From: an uncultured Tenacibaculum sp.
Lineage (GTDB): Bacteria > Bacteroidota > Bacteroidia > Flavobacteriales > Flavobacteriaceae
DNA: 64,000 bases
Assembly: GCF_947495995.1 (NCBI RefSeq)
Contig: NZ_CANMAX010000005.1
Location: 1-64,000, forward strand
Direction of reading: 5' to 3'
A program made the translations under genes and the position numbers. Each line of letters opens with the position of its first letter. The first letter of the stretch is position 1. The notes beneath the pieces are model-generated. The model saw only the letters and a program-made list of their open reading frames with translations, did no database searches and was not told where the DNA came from. Below, in pieces: positions 27,677 to 36,549 of this stretch.

Positions 27677-30062
27677 TTTTTTTACGTTCGAAAAAATACC
27701 AACCTAAAGGAATTACAATTAGTAAAACATAAAATAACATGGCTATTTTACCTCCAGTTTTTATTACCTGAGGTTCAAACTTAAATTCTATTTTATGTTC
27801 ACCTGCAGGAATATTCATTCCTCTAAGTACATAATTAACTTGGTAATGTGGCATTAGTTTTCCATCAACATAAGCATTCCAACCATCTTTATAAAAGATT
27901 TCTGAAAACACTGCAAATTGATCGTTTTTCGTATTACTTTTATACGTAAGATGATTTGGTTTATATGTTGTTAAACTGATTGTTGATAAAGAGTCTGTTT
28001 TAAAACTAGTAGTTCCTGAATAATCTTGCCTTCTAATTACTGCAACTTCTTTAGTATTTATCTCGTCTAACGCTTTCATTTCATCGTTAGCAGAATCTAC
28101 TTCTTGTAAACTAGAAATAAACCACGCATTACCATTCGCTTTATCATTCAATTGAACTTCTGTTTCGCTTCCAATCAAATACTTTGTATTTAACATATTA
28201 AGAATCTCGAAGTTATTTTTTGCTATTTGATATTCAAAAAGCTCTTGATATCTCATCATTTTCGCTGCATGATAACCTCCAATAGAATTATGGAAATAAG
28301 AAGTTCGTCCTTCGTTTGTGATATTCGCTGCAAAATTAGCTACTCTATAATGAGATTTATCACGTAAAATCTTTTTATCTGCTTCATTAGCCGTGAATGG
28401 TCGTTGTACATTTCTTGCTGAAGTAAAATCCTCTTCATTTACATATCTTAAATCTGTACTTAGTAAATCAAAAAGAATTAAAACTGCTGTTATTCCTAAC
28501 ACTGGAACAAACTTTACTTTTTCTTTGATAAAGAACCATAATGTTCCTCCAGATAAAGCTACAAGTAATAACGATCGGAATGTATCTGAATATAACATTG
28601 ATTTTCGATCAGCAATTAAAGCATCGATAAGTGATGGTAATTGTTTGTACTGACCATCTCGTATTCCTTCGAATGTTGATGACATTAAAGCTAATACTAA
28701 TCCTAAAACAATAATTCCTCCAGTTACGGCAAGAGCTTTTATTAACAATTGTTGTTTTTCGTCTTTTGAAATTTTAGAACTAAAGAATTCTCTCAATCCT
28801 AAAATTCCAAGTAACGGAACACACAACTCTGCTATTACTTGTATCGATGAAACCGCTCGGAATTTATTGTACAACGGAACATAATCAATAAATAAATCGG
28901 TAAGAATCGAGAAGTTTTTACCCCAACTTAGTAGTAATGAGAATATCGTCGCACTTACCAACCAATATTTTAATTTTCCTCTGACAAAGAAAACTCCAAG
29001 GAAAAATAAAAACCAAATAACTGCTCCGATATATGCTGGCGCTTCTACAATCGGTTGAGTTCCCCAATACGTTAAAACTTGTTCTGAATAATCTTTTGCT
29101 ACTTTTTTACCCGCACTTTCTTCAATTACTTGATAAAAATTAGAACTTTCATCTAGCTTTTCTACTGTTCCACCTCCCATGTATCGAGGCACAATAAGAT
29201 TGAACGTTTCTAAAATACCATAACTATATTCAGTAATATAAGCTTTATCTAAACCTTTCGTTTTTTCTTTAGGAGTTCCATCTGGATTAATAGTTAATTC
29301 TGATTTTCCTCTTGTACTATAGTTTGCATATTCCTTAGTTGATAATAAACGTGTAGCATTAGTACCTATTCCAATGATAAAAGCTACCAATAAAATTCCA
29401 ACTTGTTTTGAAAATTCTGGCAGTTGTCTTTTCTTAAAAGCATCTATAGCTTCTACAATTCCTAAAATCAATAAACAAAAACCTAAATAGTACGTCATTT
29501 GAATATGATTCGCTACTATTTCTAAGGCCATACCTAAAGCAGTAACTATAAAGCCAAGTAAATACCTTTTTTGAAAAACATACAAAACTCCAGCTACAAC
29601 CACAGGCATGTAAGCAATTGCATGTGCTTTAGCATTATGTCCGGCTCCGAAAATAATGATTAAGTATGTAGAAAACCCAAAGGATAAACTTCCTAAAATG
29701 GCTAATTTCCAGTCTACTTTTAATGCATTTAACAACAAAAAGAAACCAAGGAAATACAAAAATAAATAGTCTGCTGGTCTAGGTAAAAAACGTAAAGCGT
29801 AATCTATTTGTTTAATTAAATCGTTTGGAAATTTTGCTCCTACCTGATACGATGGCATTCCACTAAAAGCATTACCAATCCAATAAGGTTCTGCATTTTC
29901 TTTCGCTCGGAAATCATTCATTTCCTTTGCCATTCCAATATATTGGGTAATATCGCTTTGTTTGATTTGTTTGCCTCCTAAAACAGGATTAAAGTATAGC
30001 AATGCAGCAATCATAAACAATACGATTGCACCTAAATGGGGTAAATATTTAGTGAATTTCAT
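27657..30062 (-). CDS. YfhO family membrane protein
   Basis: 801 residues with about a dozen transmembrane helices and a large soluble C-terminal domain, matching YfhO (GT-C-like) proteins. Family signs are the first loop FNPVLGGKQIKQSDITQYIGM, WIGNAFSGMPSYQVG, GAGHNAKAHAIAYMP and the ending FYKDGWNAYVDGK ... YVLRGMNIPAGEHKIEFKF before the last TM. Some homologues glycosylate lipoteichoic acids in Firmicutes; the substrate in Bacteroidota is unknown. Co-transcribed with the upstream DUF4834 gene (1 bp apart). Confidence 0.9.
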   Translation of the reverse strand: MKFTKYLPHLGAIVLFMIAALLYFNPVLGGKQIKQSDITQYIGMAKEMNDFRAKENAEPYWIGNAFSGMPSYQVGAKFPNDLIKQIDYALRFLPRPADYLFLYFLGFFLLLNALKVDWKLAILGSLSFGFSTYLIIIFGAGHNAKAHAIAYMPVVVAGVLYVFQKRYLLGFIVTALGMALEIVANHIQMTYYLGFCLLILGIVEAIDAFKKRQLPEFSKQVGILLVAFIIGIGTNATRLLSTKEYANYSTRGKSELTINPDGTPKEKTKGLDKAYITEYSYGILETFNLIVPRYMGGGTVEKLDESSNFYQVIEESAGKKVAKDYSEQVLTYWGTQPIVEAPAYIGAVIWFLFFLGVFFVRGKLKYWLVSATIFSLLLSWGKNFSILTDLFIDYVPLYNKFRAVSSIQVIAELCVPLLGILGLREFFSSKISKDEKQQLLIKALAVTGGIIVLGLVLALMSSTFEGIRDGQYKQLPSLIDALIADRKSMLYSDTFRSLLLVALSGGTLWFFIKEKVKFVPVLGITAVLILFDLLSTDLRYVNEEDFTSARNVQRPFTANEADKKILRDKSHYRVANFAANITNEGRTSYFHNSIGGYHAAKMMRYQELFEYQIAKNNFEILNMLNTKYLIGSETEVQLNDKANGNAWFISSLQEVDSANDEMKALDEINTKEVAVIRRQDYSGTTSFKTDSLSTISLTTYKPNHLTYKSNTKNDQFAVFSEIFYKDGWNAYVDGKLMPHYQVNYVLRGMNIPAGEHKIEFKFEPQVIKTGGKIAMLFYVLLIVIPLGWYFFERKKITPLDS

Positions 30063-30063
30063 G

Positions 30064-30318
30064 TTAGTCTAGTTCTTCAAAATCAATATATTCACCTACT
30101 GATTTATCACTTTGTTTGGTTGAGTTTGGTTTTTTGTCAATTATTGTTTCTCCAATTTTTACATCATTTTTATTTGTAGCTTGACGGTTTTGATTTCTCA
30201 TTTTTTCTTCCATCTTACTCATCGCCTTCTTCATTAAATAAGGAGCAAATAGTCTTGCTAAAAATTTAAAAGAATAGTAAATTATACCAATAATAAGAAG
30301 TGTTTTTATTAAACCCAT
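30064..30318 (-). CDS. DUF4834 small membrane protein
   Basis: 84 residues with a single N-terminal membrane helix (LIKTLLIIGIIYYSFKFLARLFAPYLMKK), a helical methionine- and charge-rich stretch (KAMSKMEEKMRNQNRQ) and the ending SVGEYIDFEELD. This small family travels with yfhO in Flavobacteriaceae. No known function; the fixed linkage suggests a YfhO partner. Confidence 0.8.
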   Translation of the reverse strand: MGLIKTLLIIGIIYYSFKFLARLFAPYLMKKAMSKMEEKMRNQNRQATNKNDVKIGETIIDKKPNSTKQSDKSVGEYIDFEELD

Positions 30319-30437
30319 ATAATTTATATTGCAGTATCTTAAGTTATAGTTTTTCTAAAATTCCATCAAAAATAACAATTTGAAGCAAAACCTTGCGTTA
30401 ATAGTTTGGTAAACTTAACGGATTGATATTTTTACTG

Positions 30438-30445
30438 TATGTTTG
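30438..30445 (+). promoter_or_regulatory. -7 box upstream of beta-barrel protein
   Basis: TATGTTTG is an exact TAnnTTTG, 29 bp before the preferred ATG at 30474; it also argues against the in-frame codons upstream being translated. Confidence 0.45.
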
Positions 30446-30473
30446 TAACTGTTGTAAATTGTATGTGTTGAAT

Positions 30474-31805
30474 ATGATGAAAAGATTTTTTTATGTACTC
30501 CAATTATTGGTTGCAATTCCTTTATTTGCTCAATATACTGATGTAATTAACTCTAATAGACCTGGTTTTTCTGAGAGTCCTTACAGTGTTGGTATTGGTG
30601 TTTATCAATTAGAAACTAGTATTTTTCATCGACAATTCGAAGCACAAACACCTATATTTAGTAATCCTAGAGCAACTGGATTAGACTTACATTTTAGAAT
30701 GGGGGCTTTTGATGAAAAGTTAGAATTCAATCTAACCACTTCTATTCAACAAAGTCAATTTGCTTTTACTAACGTATTTCAATCAACAAGATCTGAATTT
30801 GGTTTAGGTCAATTAACAATTGCTGCTAAATATTTAGTTTTTAAACCTAAATATCAAGATAAATCTAAGGAAATTAGAAGCTGGAAAAAAAGACATTCTT
30901 TTGATTGGAAAAGATGGATTCCTCACGTAGCTGTTTATGGAGGAATAAATTTTGGTCCGGTTCTAGACGATTTTCACGCCAGAGGAGGTATTACTCCTAA
31001 AATTGGTGTATTACTACAAAATGAGTTTTCACACAAACTTAATGTAGTTACTAATATTTACTATAATTATATGTTTGGTGATTTACCTGAATTCTCTTAC
31101 GTAGTTACTGGTACATATAACTTTAACGATAAATGGTCTGGTTTTGCTGAACATCAAGCTTTATTTAATAAAAACGAAAATCAGAGTAATTTAGGTGTGG
31201 GTGCTGCATATTTATTTAACAAAAACTTACAGATTAATTCTTCTCTTCGAGGAACATTTCAAGAAGAAACTGTAGGATTTTATGGAAGTATTGGAGTTTC
31301 TTACAGAATTGACAAACACGTAGATCAATTTGAAGAATTAGATGAATTTGGAAATAAAATTGAAGACGACGAAGTTCAAACGTACAATAAAGGATTCTTT
31401 GGTAGACTTTTCGATAAAATTGGAAACTTATTTAAGAAGAAAGATAAGAGAGAACCTCAGTTAGAAGAAGGAACTAAACCTGAAGAAGTTGAAGAAAAGC
31501 CTAGAGGAAGAACTCGTCAGAAATCTATTCTTGATGATCTAACTAAGAAAGACGAAAAGGCTAAAAAGAAAACAACTAAAGAGCAAAAGAAAGCCGAGAA
31601 GAAAAAGAAGAAAGCAGAAGAAAAGGCAAAACGAAAAGCTGAAAAAGCAAAAGCTAAAGAAGAAAAGAAAAAGAAAAAAGAGCAAGAAAAATTAGAAAAA
31701 GAAATTAGAAAACTAGAAGAAGAACTGAAAAAAGAAGAGGAAGAAGAAAAAAAGAAACAAGAAAAGAAAAAGAAAAAGGACGATGATCAAAAAGAAGATC
31801 AGTAG
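30474..31805 (+). CDS. Outer-membrane transporter-like beta-barrel with a highly charged C-terminal tail
   Basis: A signal peptide (MMKRFFYVLQLLVAIPLFAQ) precedes a barrel domain of the 'transporter' / phenol-degradation MetA-like group common in Flavobacteriia (NSNRPGFSESPYSVGIGVYQLETS; GLDLHFRMGAFDEKLEFNL). After about residue 315 the chain becomes almost wholly Lys/Glu (KKKKAEEKAKRKAEKAKAKE and similar) for over 100 residues to the end, probably a long helical or disordered tail. The tail's base composition (AAG/GAA runs) differs from the barrel part. Function unknown. Confidence 0.75.
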   Translation: MMKRFFYVLQLLVAIPLFAQYTDVINSNRPGFSESPYSVGIGVYQLETSIFHRQFEAQTPIFSNPRATGLDLHFRMGAFDEKLEFNLTTSIQQSQFAFTNVFQSTRSEFGLGQLTIAAKYLVFKPKYQDKSKEIRSWKKRHSFDWKRWIPHVAVYGGINFGPVLDDFHARGGITPKIGVLLQNEFSHKLNVVTNIYYNYMFGDLPEFSYVVTGTYNFNDKWSGFAEHQALFNKNENQSNLGVGAAYLFNKNLQINSSLRGTFQEETVGFYGSIGVSYRIDKHVDQFEELDEFGNKIEDDEVQTYNKGFFGRLFDKIGNLFKKKDKREPQLEEGTKPEEVEEKPRGRTRQKSILDDLTKKDEKAKKKTTKEQKKAEKKKKKAEEKAKRKAEKAKAKEEKKKKKEQEKLEKEIRKLEEELKKEEEEEKKKQEKKKKKDDDQKEDQ

Positions 31806-31823
31806 AAATCATACATTTGCTTT

Positions 31824-32942
31824 ATGATTGAACTGAAAGAAATAAAAACTAGAAAGGAAATAAAACAATTCGTTTTATTTCCTTTCTCTTTATACAAAGG
31901 CAACAAATACTGGGTTCCTCCTATCATAAATGATGAAATTAATAATTTTGATCCTTCAATAAACCCTGTATTTGAACACGCAGATGCTCGCCTTTTTGTT
32001 GCTATGAAAAACAAAAAAATTGTTGGACGAATTGCTATAATCATCAATAATTATGAAGTAGAACAACAAGGAATTAAGAAATTAAGATTTGGTTGGTACG
32101 AAGTAATCGATGATATAGAAGTTAGTAAAGCTTTAATTGATAAAGCTATCGAAATAGCAAAACAAAATAATCTTGAATACATTGAAGGTCCTGTAGGATT
32201 TAACAACTTAGATAAAACTGGAGTTCTTATAGAAGGTTTCGATCATCTTGGTACTATGATTACTTGGTACAGTCTTCCTTATTATAAAGAACACTTAGAG
32301 CAATTAGGTTTAGTAAAAGAAAAAGAATATTTAGAAAATAAATTTGAGTTTAAAAATGTTAATGCCCCTAAATATGAAAAAGCTGGAAATTTAATTCAGA
32401 AACGATATAACTTAAAAGAATTAACTTTTACCGCTACAAAAGATATTTTGCCTTACGTAGATGAAATGTTTGATCTTTTTAGCAAGTCATACTCAAAACT
32501 TTCTACTTACGTTCCTATTTCTAATGCACAAATAGAATTTTTCAAGAAAAAATATATATCGTTTATTAACCCTGAATACATCAAATTTGTTGTTGATAGT
32601 GATAACAAAATGGTTGGTTTTTCTATAGTAATGCCATCTTTCGCTAGAGCTTTACAGAAAGCTAAAGGAAAATTATTCCCTTTCGGATTATATCATCTGT
32701 TAAAAGCCAGAAAAAAGCCAAAAAATATTACATTCTACCTAATTGGAGTGCATCCAGATTACCAGAACAAAGGAGTTACTGCTATACTATTTAGAGAAAA
32801 TATTAGAACCTTTACGGAAAAAGGAATTCAAAATTGTATTCGTACTCCAGAATTAGAAGATAACACAGCTATTTTCAAAATTTGGAAAGATTTTAAACCC
32901 GTAACGCACAAACGAAGAAGAACGTACAGATTAAATTTATAA
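31824..32942 (+). CDS. GNAT-like acetyltransferase family protein
   Basis: 372 residues. The C-terminal half shows a GNAT-like acetyl-CoA fold (KFVVDSDNKMVGFSIVMPSFARAL, then FYLIGVHPDYQNKGVTAILFREN with the pyrophosphate-binding turn). The N-terminal half (FPFSLYKGNKYWVPPI ... EHADARLFVA) resembles another degenerate GNAT lobe, so this may be a tandem-GNAT protein; homologues are often named only N-acetyltransferase. Stop and rsmE start overlap (TAATG), so the two are translationally coupled. Substrate unknown. Confidence 0.78.
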   Translation: MIELKEIKTRKEIKQFVLFPFSLYKGNKYWVPPIINDEINNFDPSINPVFEHADARLFVAMKNKKIVGRIAIIINNYEVEQQGIKKLRFGWYEVIDDIEVSKALIDKAIEIAKQNNLEYIEGPVGFNNLDKTGVLIEGFDHLGTMITWYSLPYYKEHLEQLGLVKEKEYLENKFEFKNVNAPKYEKAGNLIQKRYNLKELTFTATKDILPYVDEMFDLFSKSYSKLSTYVPISNAQIEFFKKKYISFINPEYIKFVVDSDNKMVGFSIVMPSFARALQKAKGKLFPFGLYHLLKARKKPKNITFYLIGVHPDYQNKGVTAILFRENIRTFTEKGIQNCIRTPELEDNTAIFKIWKDFKPVTHKRRRTYRLNL

Positions 32943-33649
32943 TGCAACTTTTTTATAATCCAGATATCACTGAAGAAACTCAGGAAATTATTTTCAATAA
33001 AGAAGAAAGTCGTCATATTGTAAAAGTACTTCGTAAAACTACAGACGACCATCTAACTATTACCAATGGAAACGGATTTCTGTTTACAGCTTCAATTGTA
33101 ATTCCAAGTGACAAGAAATGTCTTGCAAAAATTATTAAGGTAGAACATCGTCCTAAAACATGGAAATACAATTTACATGTTGCCATTGCTCCTACAAAAA
33201 ACATTGATAGATTAGAGTGGTTTATAGAGAAAGCTACTGAAGTTGGTATAGATGAAATCACACCTATTTTATGTCAGAATTCTGAAAGAAAGGTTGTAAA
33301 AGACGAGCGTTTACATAAAATTATGCTTTCTGCCATGAAACAATCTTTAAAATTGAATGCTGTAAAAATGAACCCATTAGTTAAGTTTTCTGATTTTATA
33401 AATACAGATCATAACGCTGATTTATTTGTTGCGCATTGTATACCTTCAGAAAAGAAAAGTCTAAAAAACATTGAGCGTTTTTCTTCTAACATCTTAGTGT
33501 TAATAGGACCTGAAGGTGATTTTTCTAAAGAAGAAGTAGATTCAGCTATAGCAAAAGGTTACACAGCAATTACACTTGGTGAAAGTAGATTACGAACTGA
33601 AACTGCTGCTTTAACTGCTGTTCAACACATCAATTTCTTACATATATAA
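32942..33649 (+). CDS. rsmE: 16S rRNA (uracil-1498-N3)-methyltransferase
   Basis: SPOUT-family methyltransferase that methylates U1498 of 16S rRNA. 235 residues, with an N-terminal PUA-like RNA-binding domain (SRHIVKVLRKTTDDHLTITNG) and a C-terminal knotted SAM domain: KNIDRLEWFIEKATEVGIDEI, then SAMKQSLKLN, LIGPEGDFSKEEV and the closing LGESRLRTETAALTAV. Good full-length match. Confidence 0.95.
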   Translation: MQLFYNPDITEETQEIIFNKEESRHIVKVLRKTTDDHLTITNGNGFLFTASIVIPSDKKCLAKIIKVEHRPKTWKYNLHVAIAPTKNIDRLEWFIEKATEVGIDEITPILCQNSERKVVKDERLHKIMLSAMKQSLKLNAVKMNPLVKFSDFINTDHNADLFVAHCIPSEKKSLKNIERFSSNILVLIGPEGDFSKEEVDSAIAKGYTAITLGESRLRTETAALTAVQHINFLHI

Positions 33650-33759
33650 TTAACTATACATCAACAATATGGGGAAAAGCACCCTCTAAGTAAATTTTCT
33701 TAAATAATTAATTTTATTTAAATTTAGGTTCATAATCCCAATCAACCTAGGATAAATTT

Positions 33760-34917
33760 ATGCAACTTACCCTTAACATTACTGACATATTCAATGTATT
33801 TTTGTTAGTCAGCGCATTAGTCGGTTTCTCTTTAAGTCTTTTCATGTTTTTCTCTAAATACGGAAAAGATAAGAGTCTACTATTCTTAAATTTAATGATT
33901 TTAACCATTGCGTTAAACAACTTCCAATCTTGGGTTTTAGCTTTAGAATTATTTCAACATAAATTTTCTTTATCTTATATACAAATTCCATGGCACTTTT
34001 TAAGTGCACCTTTCTTTTATGCATTCTTAGTGAATTACTTAGACATTGTTGATAAACAAAAGAAATTACTTAAATATTTCTTATTCACTTTTATTGTAAT
34101 GTGTGTAGCACAAATAAGTTTTGTCATATTTGTTTCTGGTGGCGGCACAGTAGAAGAATTAAATTATGTTTATGAACGCTACACTTCTATAGAAGAAGTA
34201 ATTAGTTTTGCCGGTTCTATAAGTGTTTTTGTATACTCTTTTTATGTACTTAAAAAGAAGGAGAATTTATTTCAGAAAATATTATCGTTCGATAATTTAA
34301 AATGGATTTACAACTTCTTTAGATTAACCGGATTTGTGTACTTACTTTGGATTTTTGCTTTGGTTATAAAGTTTAGTCTAAATTTTTCAGGCTTTATTTA
34401 TTCTTATTATCCTTTACGTATTTCTACAACTACGATTATTTTCTATTTAGGTTATCAAGGACTTAAATATTTAAGAATTTTAAAAGAACGTAAACACATT
34501 AGAGAAGAAATTGAAGAGGAAGATGTTCTTGTTGAAGAAGTTAAAATTAACGATCAAGAGAAAGATCAATCGACTAGATATGAAGAACACTTTTTTAATG
34601 TTGATGCTTATGTACGTACAAAGAAAAAATTTTTACAACCTAAGTACACATTAAACAATCTTTCTAAGGATATAAATATTGGTACAAGTACCTTATCTGC
34701 CATTATAAATAACAACGCTAAGAAGAGTTTTGTTGATTATATTAATGAAATGAGAGTAGAACAAGCAAAAAAATTTTTACTCAATCCTAAATACGAAGAT
34801 TATACAATTGCATCTATTGGTTTAGAGTCTGGATTTAACTCTAAATCTGCTTTTTACGATGTTTTTAAGAAACATACTGGATGCACTCCTCTAGCTTTTA
34901 AAAATGCAAACATTTAG
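33760..34917 (+). CDS. Membrane-anchored AraC family regulator
   Basis: 385 residues: seven or eight N-terminal transmembrane helices (about 1-245; DIFNVFLLVSALVGFSLSLFMFF onward), an acidic linker (REEIEEEDVLVEEV) and a C-terminal AraC-type DNA-binding domain with two HTH units (YTLNNLSKDINIGTSTLSAI; YTIASIGLESGFNSKSAFYDVFKKHTG). Such proteins sense an unknown membrane or envelope signal. It is directly upstream of the paired small-RNA units, whose shared operator could be its target; that link is inference from position only. Confidence 0.85.
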   Translation: MQLTLNITDIFNVFLLVSALVGFSLSLFMFFSKYGKDKSLLFLNLMILTIALNNFQSWVLALELFQHKFSLSYIQIPWHFLSAPFFYAFLVNYLDIVDKQKKLLKYFLFTFIVMCVAQISFVIFVSGGGTVEELNYVYERYTSIEEVISFAGSISVFVYSFYVLKKKENLFQKILSFDNLKWIYNFFRLTGFVYLLWIFALVIKFSLNFSGFIYSYYPLRISTTTIIFYLGYQGLKYLRILKERKHIREEIEEEDVLVEEVKINDQEKDQSTRYEEHFFNVDAYVRTKKKFLQPKYTLNNLSKDINIGTSTLSAIINNNAKKSFVDYINEMRVEQAKKFLLNPKYEDYTIASIGLESGFNSKSAFYDVFKKHTGCTPLAFKNANI

Positions 34918-34937
34918 TTTTTTACATTAAAAAATCA

Positions 34938-34970
34938 GTCCGAAATCGTCCAAATTAGATGTTTTAGGAC
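34938..34970 (+). promoter_or_regulatory. Repeated operator, copy 1
   Basis: A 33-bp element made of three half-sites: GTCCGAAATC, GTCCAAA and, inverted, GTTTTAGGAC. The second copy at 35139 differs at only a few positions. The first two half-sites are 10 bp apart, one helical turn. A TATATTTA -7-like box begins 53 bp after the element's start. Confidence 0.6.
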
Positions 34971-35004
34971 TTCATTTGTCATCTCTAAATTATATTTACT
35001 ATCA

Positions 35005-35128
35005 GATTGAATAAGGTTGTATTTCAAAGAAAACCATTTTATTCAATTTCTAAGATATATAGAGAGAGTTTTCTCTCTATGAAGAGGGAAAAGCCAAAAC
35101 ACTGTTTTTAAAAAACAGTGTTTTTTTT
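35005..35128 (+). ncRNA. Candidate small RNA 1 (about 120 nt)
   Basis: No coding frame fits. Downstream of a TATATTTA box (34991-34998) are three stem-loops. SL1 pairs ATTGAATAA-GGTT (35006-35018) with AACC-TTATTCAAT (35032-35047, 3-nt bulge). SL2 pairs ATAGAGAGA (35059-35067) with TCTCTCTAT (35072-35080), loop GTTT. SL3 (35096-35124) is AAAACACTG...CAGTGTTTT followed by a T-run, an intrinsic terminator. Transcript start is predicted from the box, not observed. Confidence 0.5.
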
Positions 35129-35138
35129 ATATAAAGTT

Positions 35139-35171
35139 GTCCTAAAACGTCCAAACCATATGTTTTAGGAG
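35139..35171 (+). promoter_or_regulatory. Repeated operator, copy 2
   Basis: GTCCTAAAAC, GTCCAAACC and inverted GTTTTAGGA: outer half-sites form a near-perfect inverted repeat with a 13-bp spacer. An exact -7 box TATATTTG (35193-35200) begins 54 bp after the element's start, against 53 bp for copy 1. Confidence 0.6.
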
Positions 35172-35206
35172 TCTACTAATGAAGTTGTTACATATATTTG
35201 TAAACG

Positions 35207-35302
35207 AAAACTTACATAAACCGGTAAATATATTTAGGGATTAATATTTACTACTTTCTTCACAAAAAAAACACCATTGGAAGGGAATGGTGTTTTTTTT
35301 TT
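35207..35302 (+). ncRNA. Candidate small RNA 2 (about 95 nt)
   Basis: Follows operator copy 2 and the exact -7 box TATATTTG. It has a stem GTAAATAT (35224-35231) / ATATTTAC (35244-35251) and a strong terminator, ACACCATT (35271-35278) / AATGGTGT (35286-35293) with A-run before and T-run after. An ATG inside the terminator is in frame with the next gene but is unlikely to be its start. Confidence 0.5.
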
Positions 35303-35328
35303 ATCTTGCTGTTAGATTTAACTACTCT

Positions 35329-35970
35329 ATGAGATTTACATTTATTATTTCAATATTCTTATTTCCATTAATTTTAAACTCTCAACAAATTGGTATTTTA
35401 AAATACGATGGTGGTGGTGATTGGTATGCAAATCCTACTTCGCTTCCTAACTTGATAAAATTTAGCAATCAAAATACTAAAACAGCTATTGACTCGAATA
35501 TTGCAACTGTAAGTCCAGATAGTGAAGATCTATTTAGTTTACCTATAGTTTTTTTAACAGGTCATGGGAATGTTTATTTTGACGATAAAGCTGTTGAAAA
35601 TTTAAGAAACTATTTAATTTCTGGTGGTTTTATTCATATATCAGATAATTATGGATTGGATAAATACATCAGAAGAGAAATGAAAAAAGTTTTTCCGAAA
35701 CTAAGCTTTCAAGAAATTCCAACTTCACATCCTATATTTCATCAAACTTTTGATTTTCCAAAAGGATTACCTAAAATCCATGAACATGATAAGAAAGCTC
35801 CACAGGGTTTTGGTTTATTCTATGAAGGTAGATTAATTGCCTTTTATGATTATGAAAGTGACTTAAGTGATGGCTGGGAAGATAAAGCCATTCACAATAA
35901 CCCAAATGAAGTTAGACAAAAAGCTTTAAAAATGGGATCTAATATTATCGAGTTTGCTTTTAAGAATTAA
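35329..35970 (+). CDS. DUF4159 domain-containing secreted protein
   Basis: 213 residues from the ATG at 35329, which gives a good signal peptide (MRFTFIISIFLFPLILNSQQ). An upstream in-frame ATG at 35287 lies in a transcription terminator and is rejected. The DUF4159 core is visible: GILKYDGGGDWYANPTSLPNL, FLTGHGNVYFDDKAVENLRNYL with GGFIHISDNYGLD, then a GFGLFYEGRLIAFYDYESDLSDGWED. The fold resembles class I glutamine amidotransferase-like proteins; no activity is established. Converges on the GNAT gene with 1 bp between stops. Confidence 0.85.
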   Translation: MRFTFIISIFLFPLILNSQQIGILKYDGGGDWYANPTSLPNLIKFSNQNTKTAIDSNIATVSPDSEDLFSLPIVFLTGHGNVYFDDKAVENLRNYLISGGFIHISDNYGLDKYIRREMKKVFPKLSFQEIPTSHPIFHQTFDFPKGLPKIHEHDKKAPQGFGLFYEGRLIAFYDYESDLSDGWEDKAIHNNPNEVRQKALKMGSNIIEFAFKN

Positions 35971-35971
35971 A

Positions 35972-36487
35972 TTAAAGTTGTTTACCGTAATAGTTTAAAT
36001 CAATCAGTTCTCCTTTCGTAGTTCTATAATCTTTAGTTAAAACACCTTCTAATGTAAAACCACATCTTTCTGCTAACGCTATACTCCTATAATTTTCTTT
36101 AGATATTCTACAGAATAGCTTTTTAAATTTATGCGCTTTCACAACGTTTTCTAACAAATAACGAAAACTCTTAGTAATAATTCCTGAACCTTCGAAATTA
36201 ACGTCTATAAAAGCTCCTAACTCAGCTTTTGGGATATTCCAATCGATATTCTTAAAATCTATAAAGCCAATTAATTTTTCGTTATAAAAAATAAGATAAG
36301 GATAGTACTCTTTTAATTCAATTCTCTTTGCAATTGTTTCACAATAGGCAATTGTATCACTTTCTGTTTGCGTGTATTTAACTGTTCCTGCAAAAAAGTC
36401 TTCAAGTCTGTGTTTATTGGTCTGAATTAGCTCAAAAAATAGTTGAGCATCTTGAATCGTAAGTAATCGTATAGTAAAATCATCCAT
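35972..36487 (-). CDS. GNAT family N-acetyltransferase (RimJ/RimL-like)
   Basis: 171 residues. Typical RimJ/L signs: FTIRLLTIQDAQLFFELI at the start, LIGFIDFKNIDWNIPKAELGAFID and the acetyl-CoA region GSGIITKSFRYLLENV, then NYRSIALAERCGFTLEGVLTKDYR (the N-x-x-S-x-x-x-x-E-x-x-G-F motif). RimJ/L enzymes acetylate ribosomal proteins or other amines; the real substrate is unknown. Confidence 0.88.
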   Translation of the reverse strand: MDDFTIRLLTIQDAQLFFELIQTNKHRLEDFFAGTVKYTQTESDTIAYCETIAKRIELKEYYPYLIFYNEKLIGFIDFKNIDWNIPKAELGAFIDVNFEGSGIITKSFRYLLENVVKAHKFKKLFCRISKENYRSIALAERCGFTLEGVLTKDYRTTKGELIDLNYYGKQL

Positions 36488-36549
36488 TTCCTTAGTAAAT
36501 TTAATAATTCAAAGAAACGATTCGCTAAAAGAATAAATATTGATTCAAA

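Noticed and set aside
35287..35328. Upstream in-frame ATG of the DUF4159 gene
   Set aside because: It lies inside a transcription terminator and would spoil the signal peptide; ATG 35329 is a better start.
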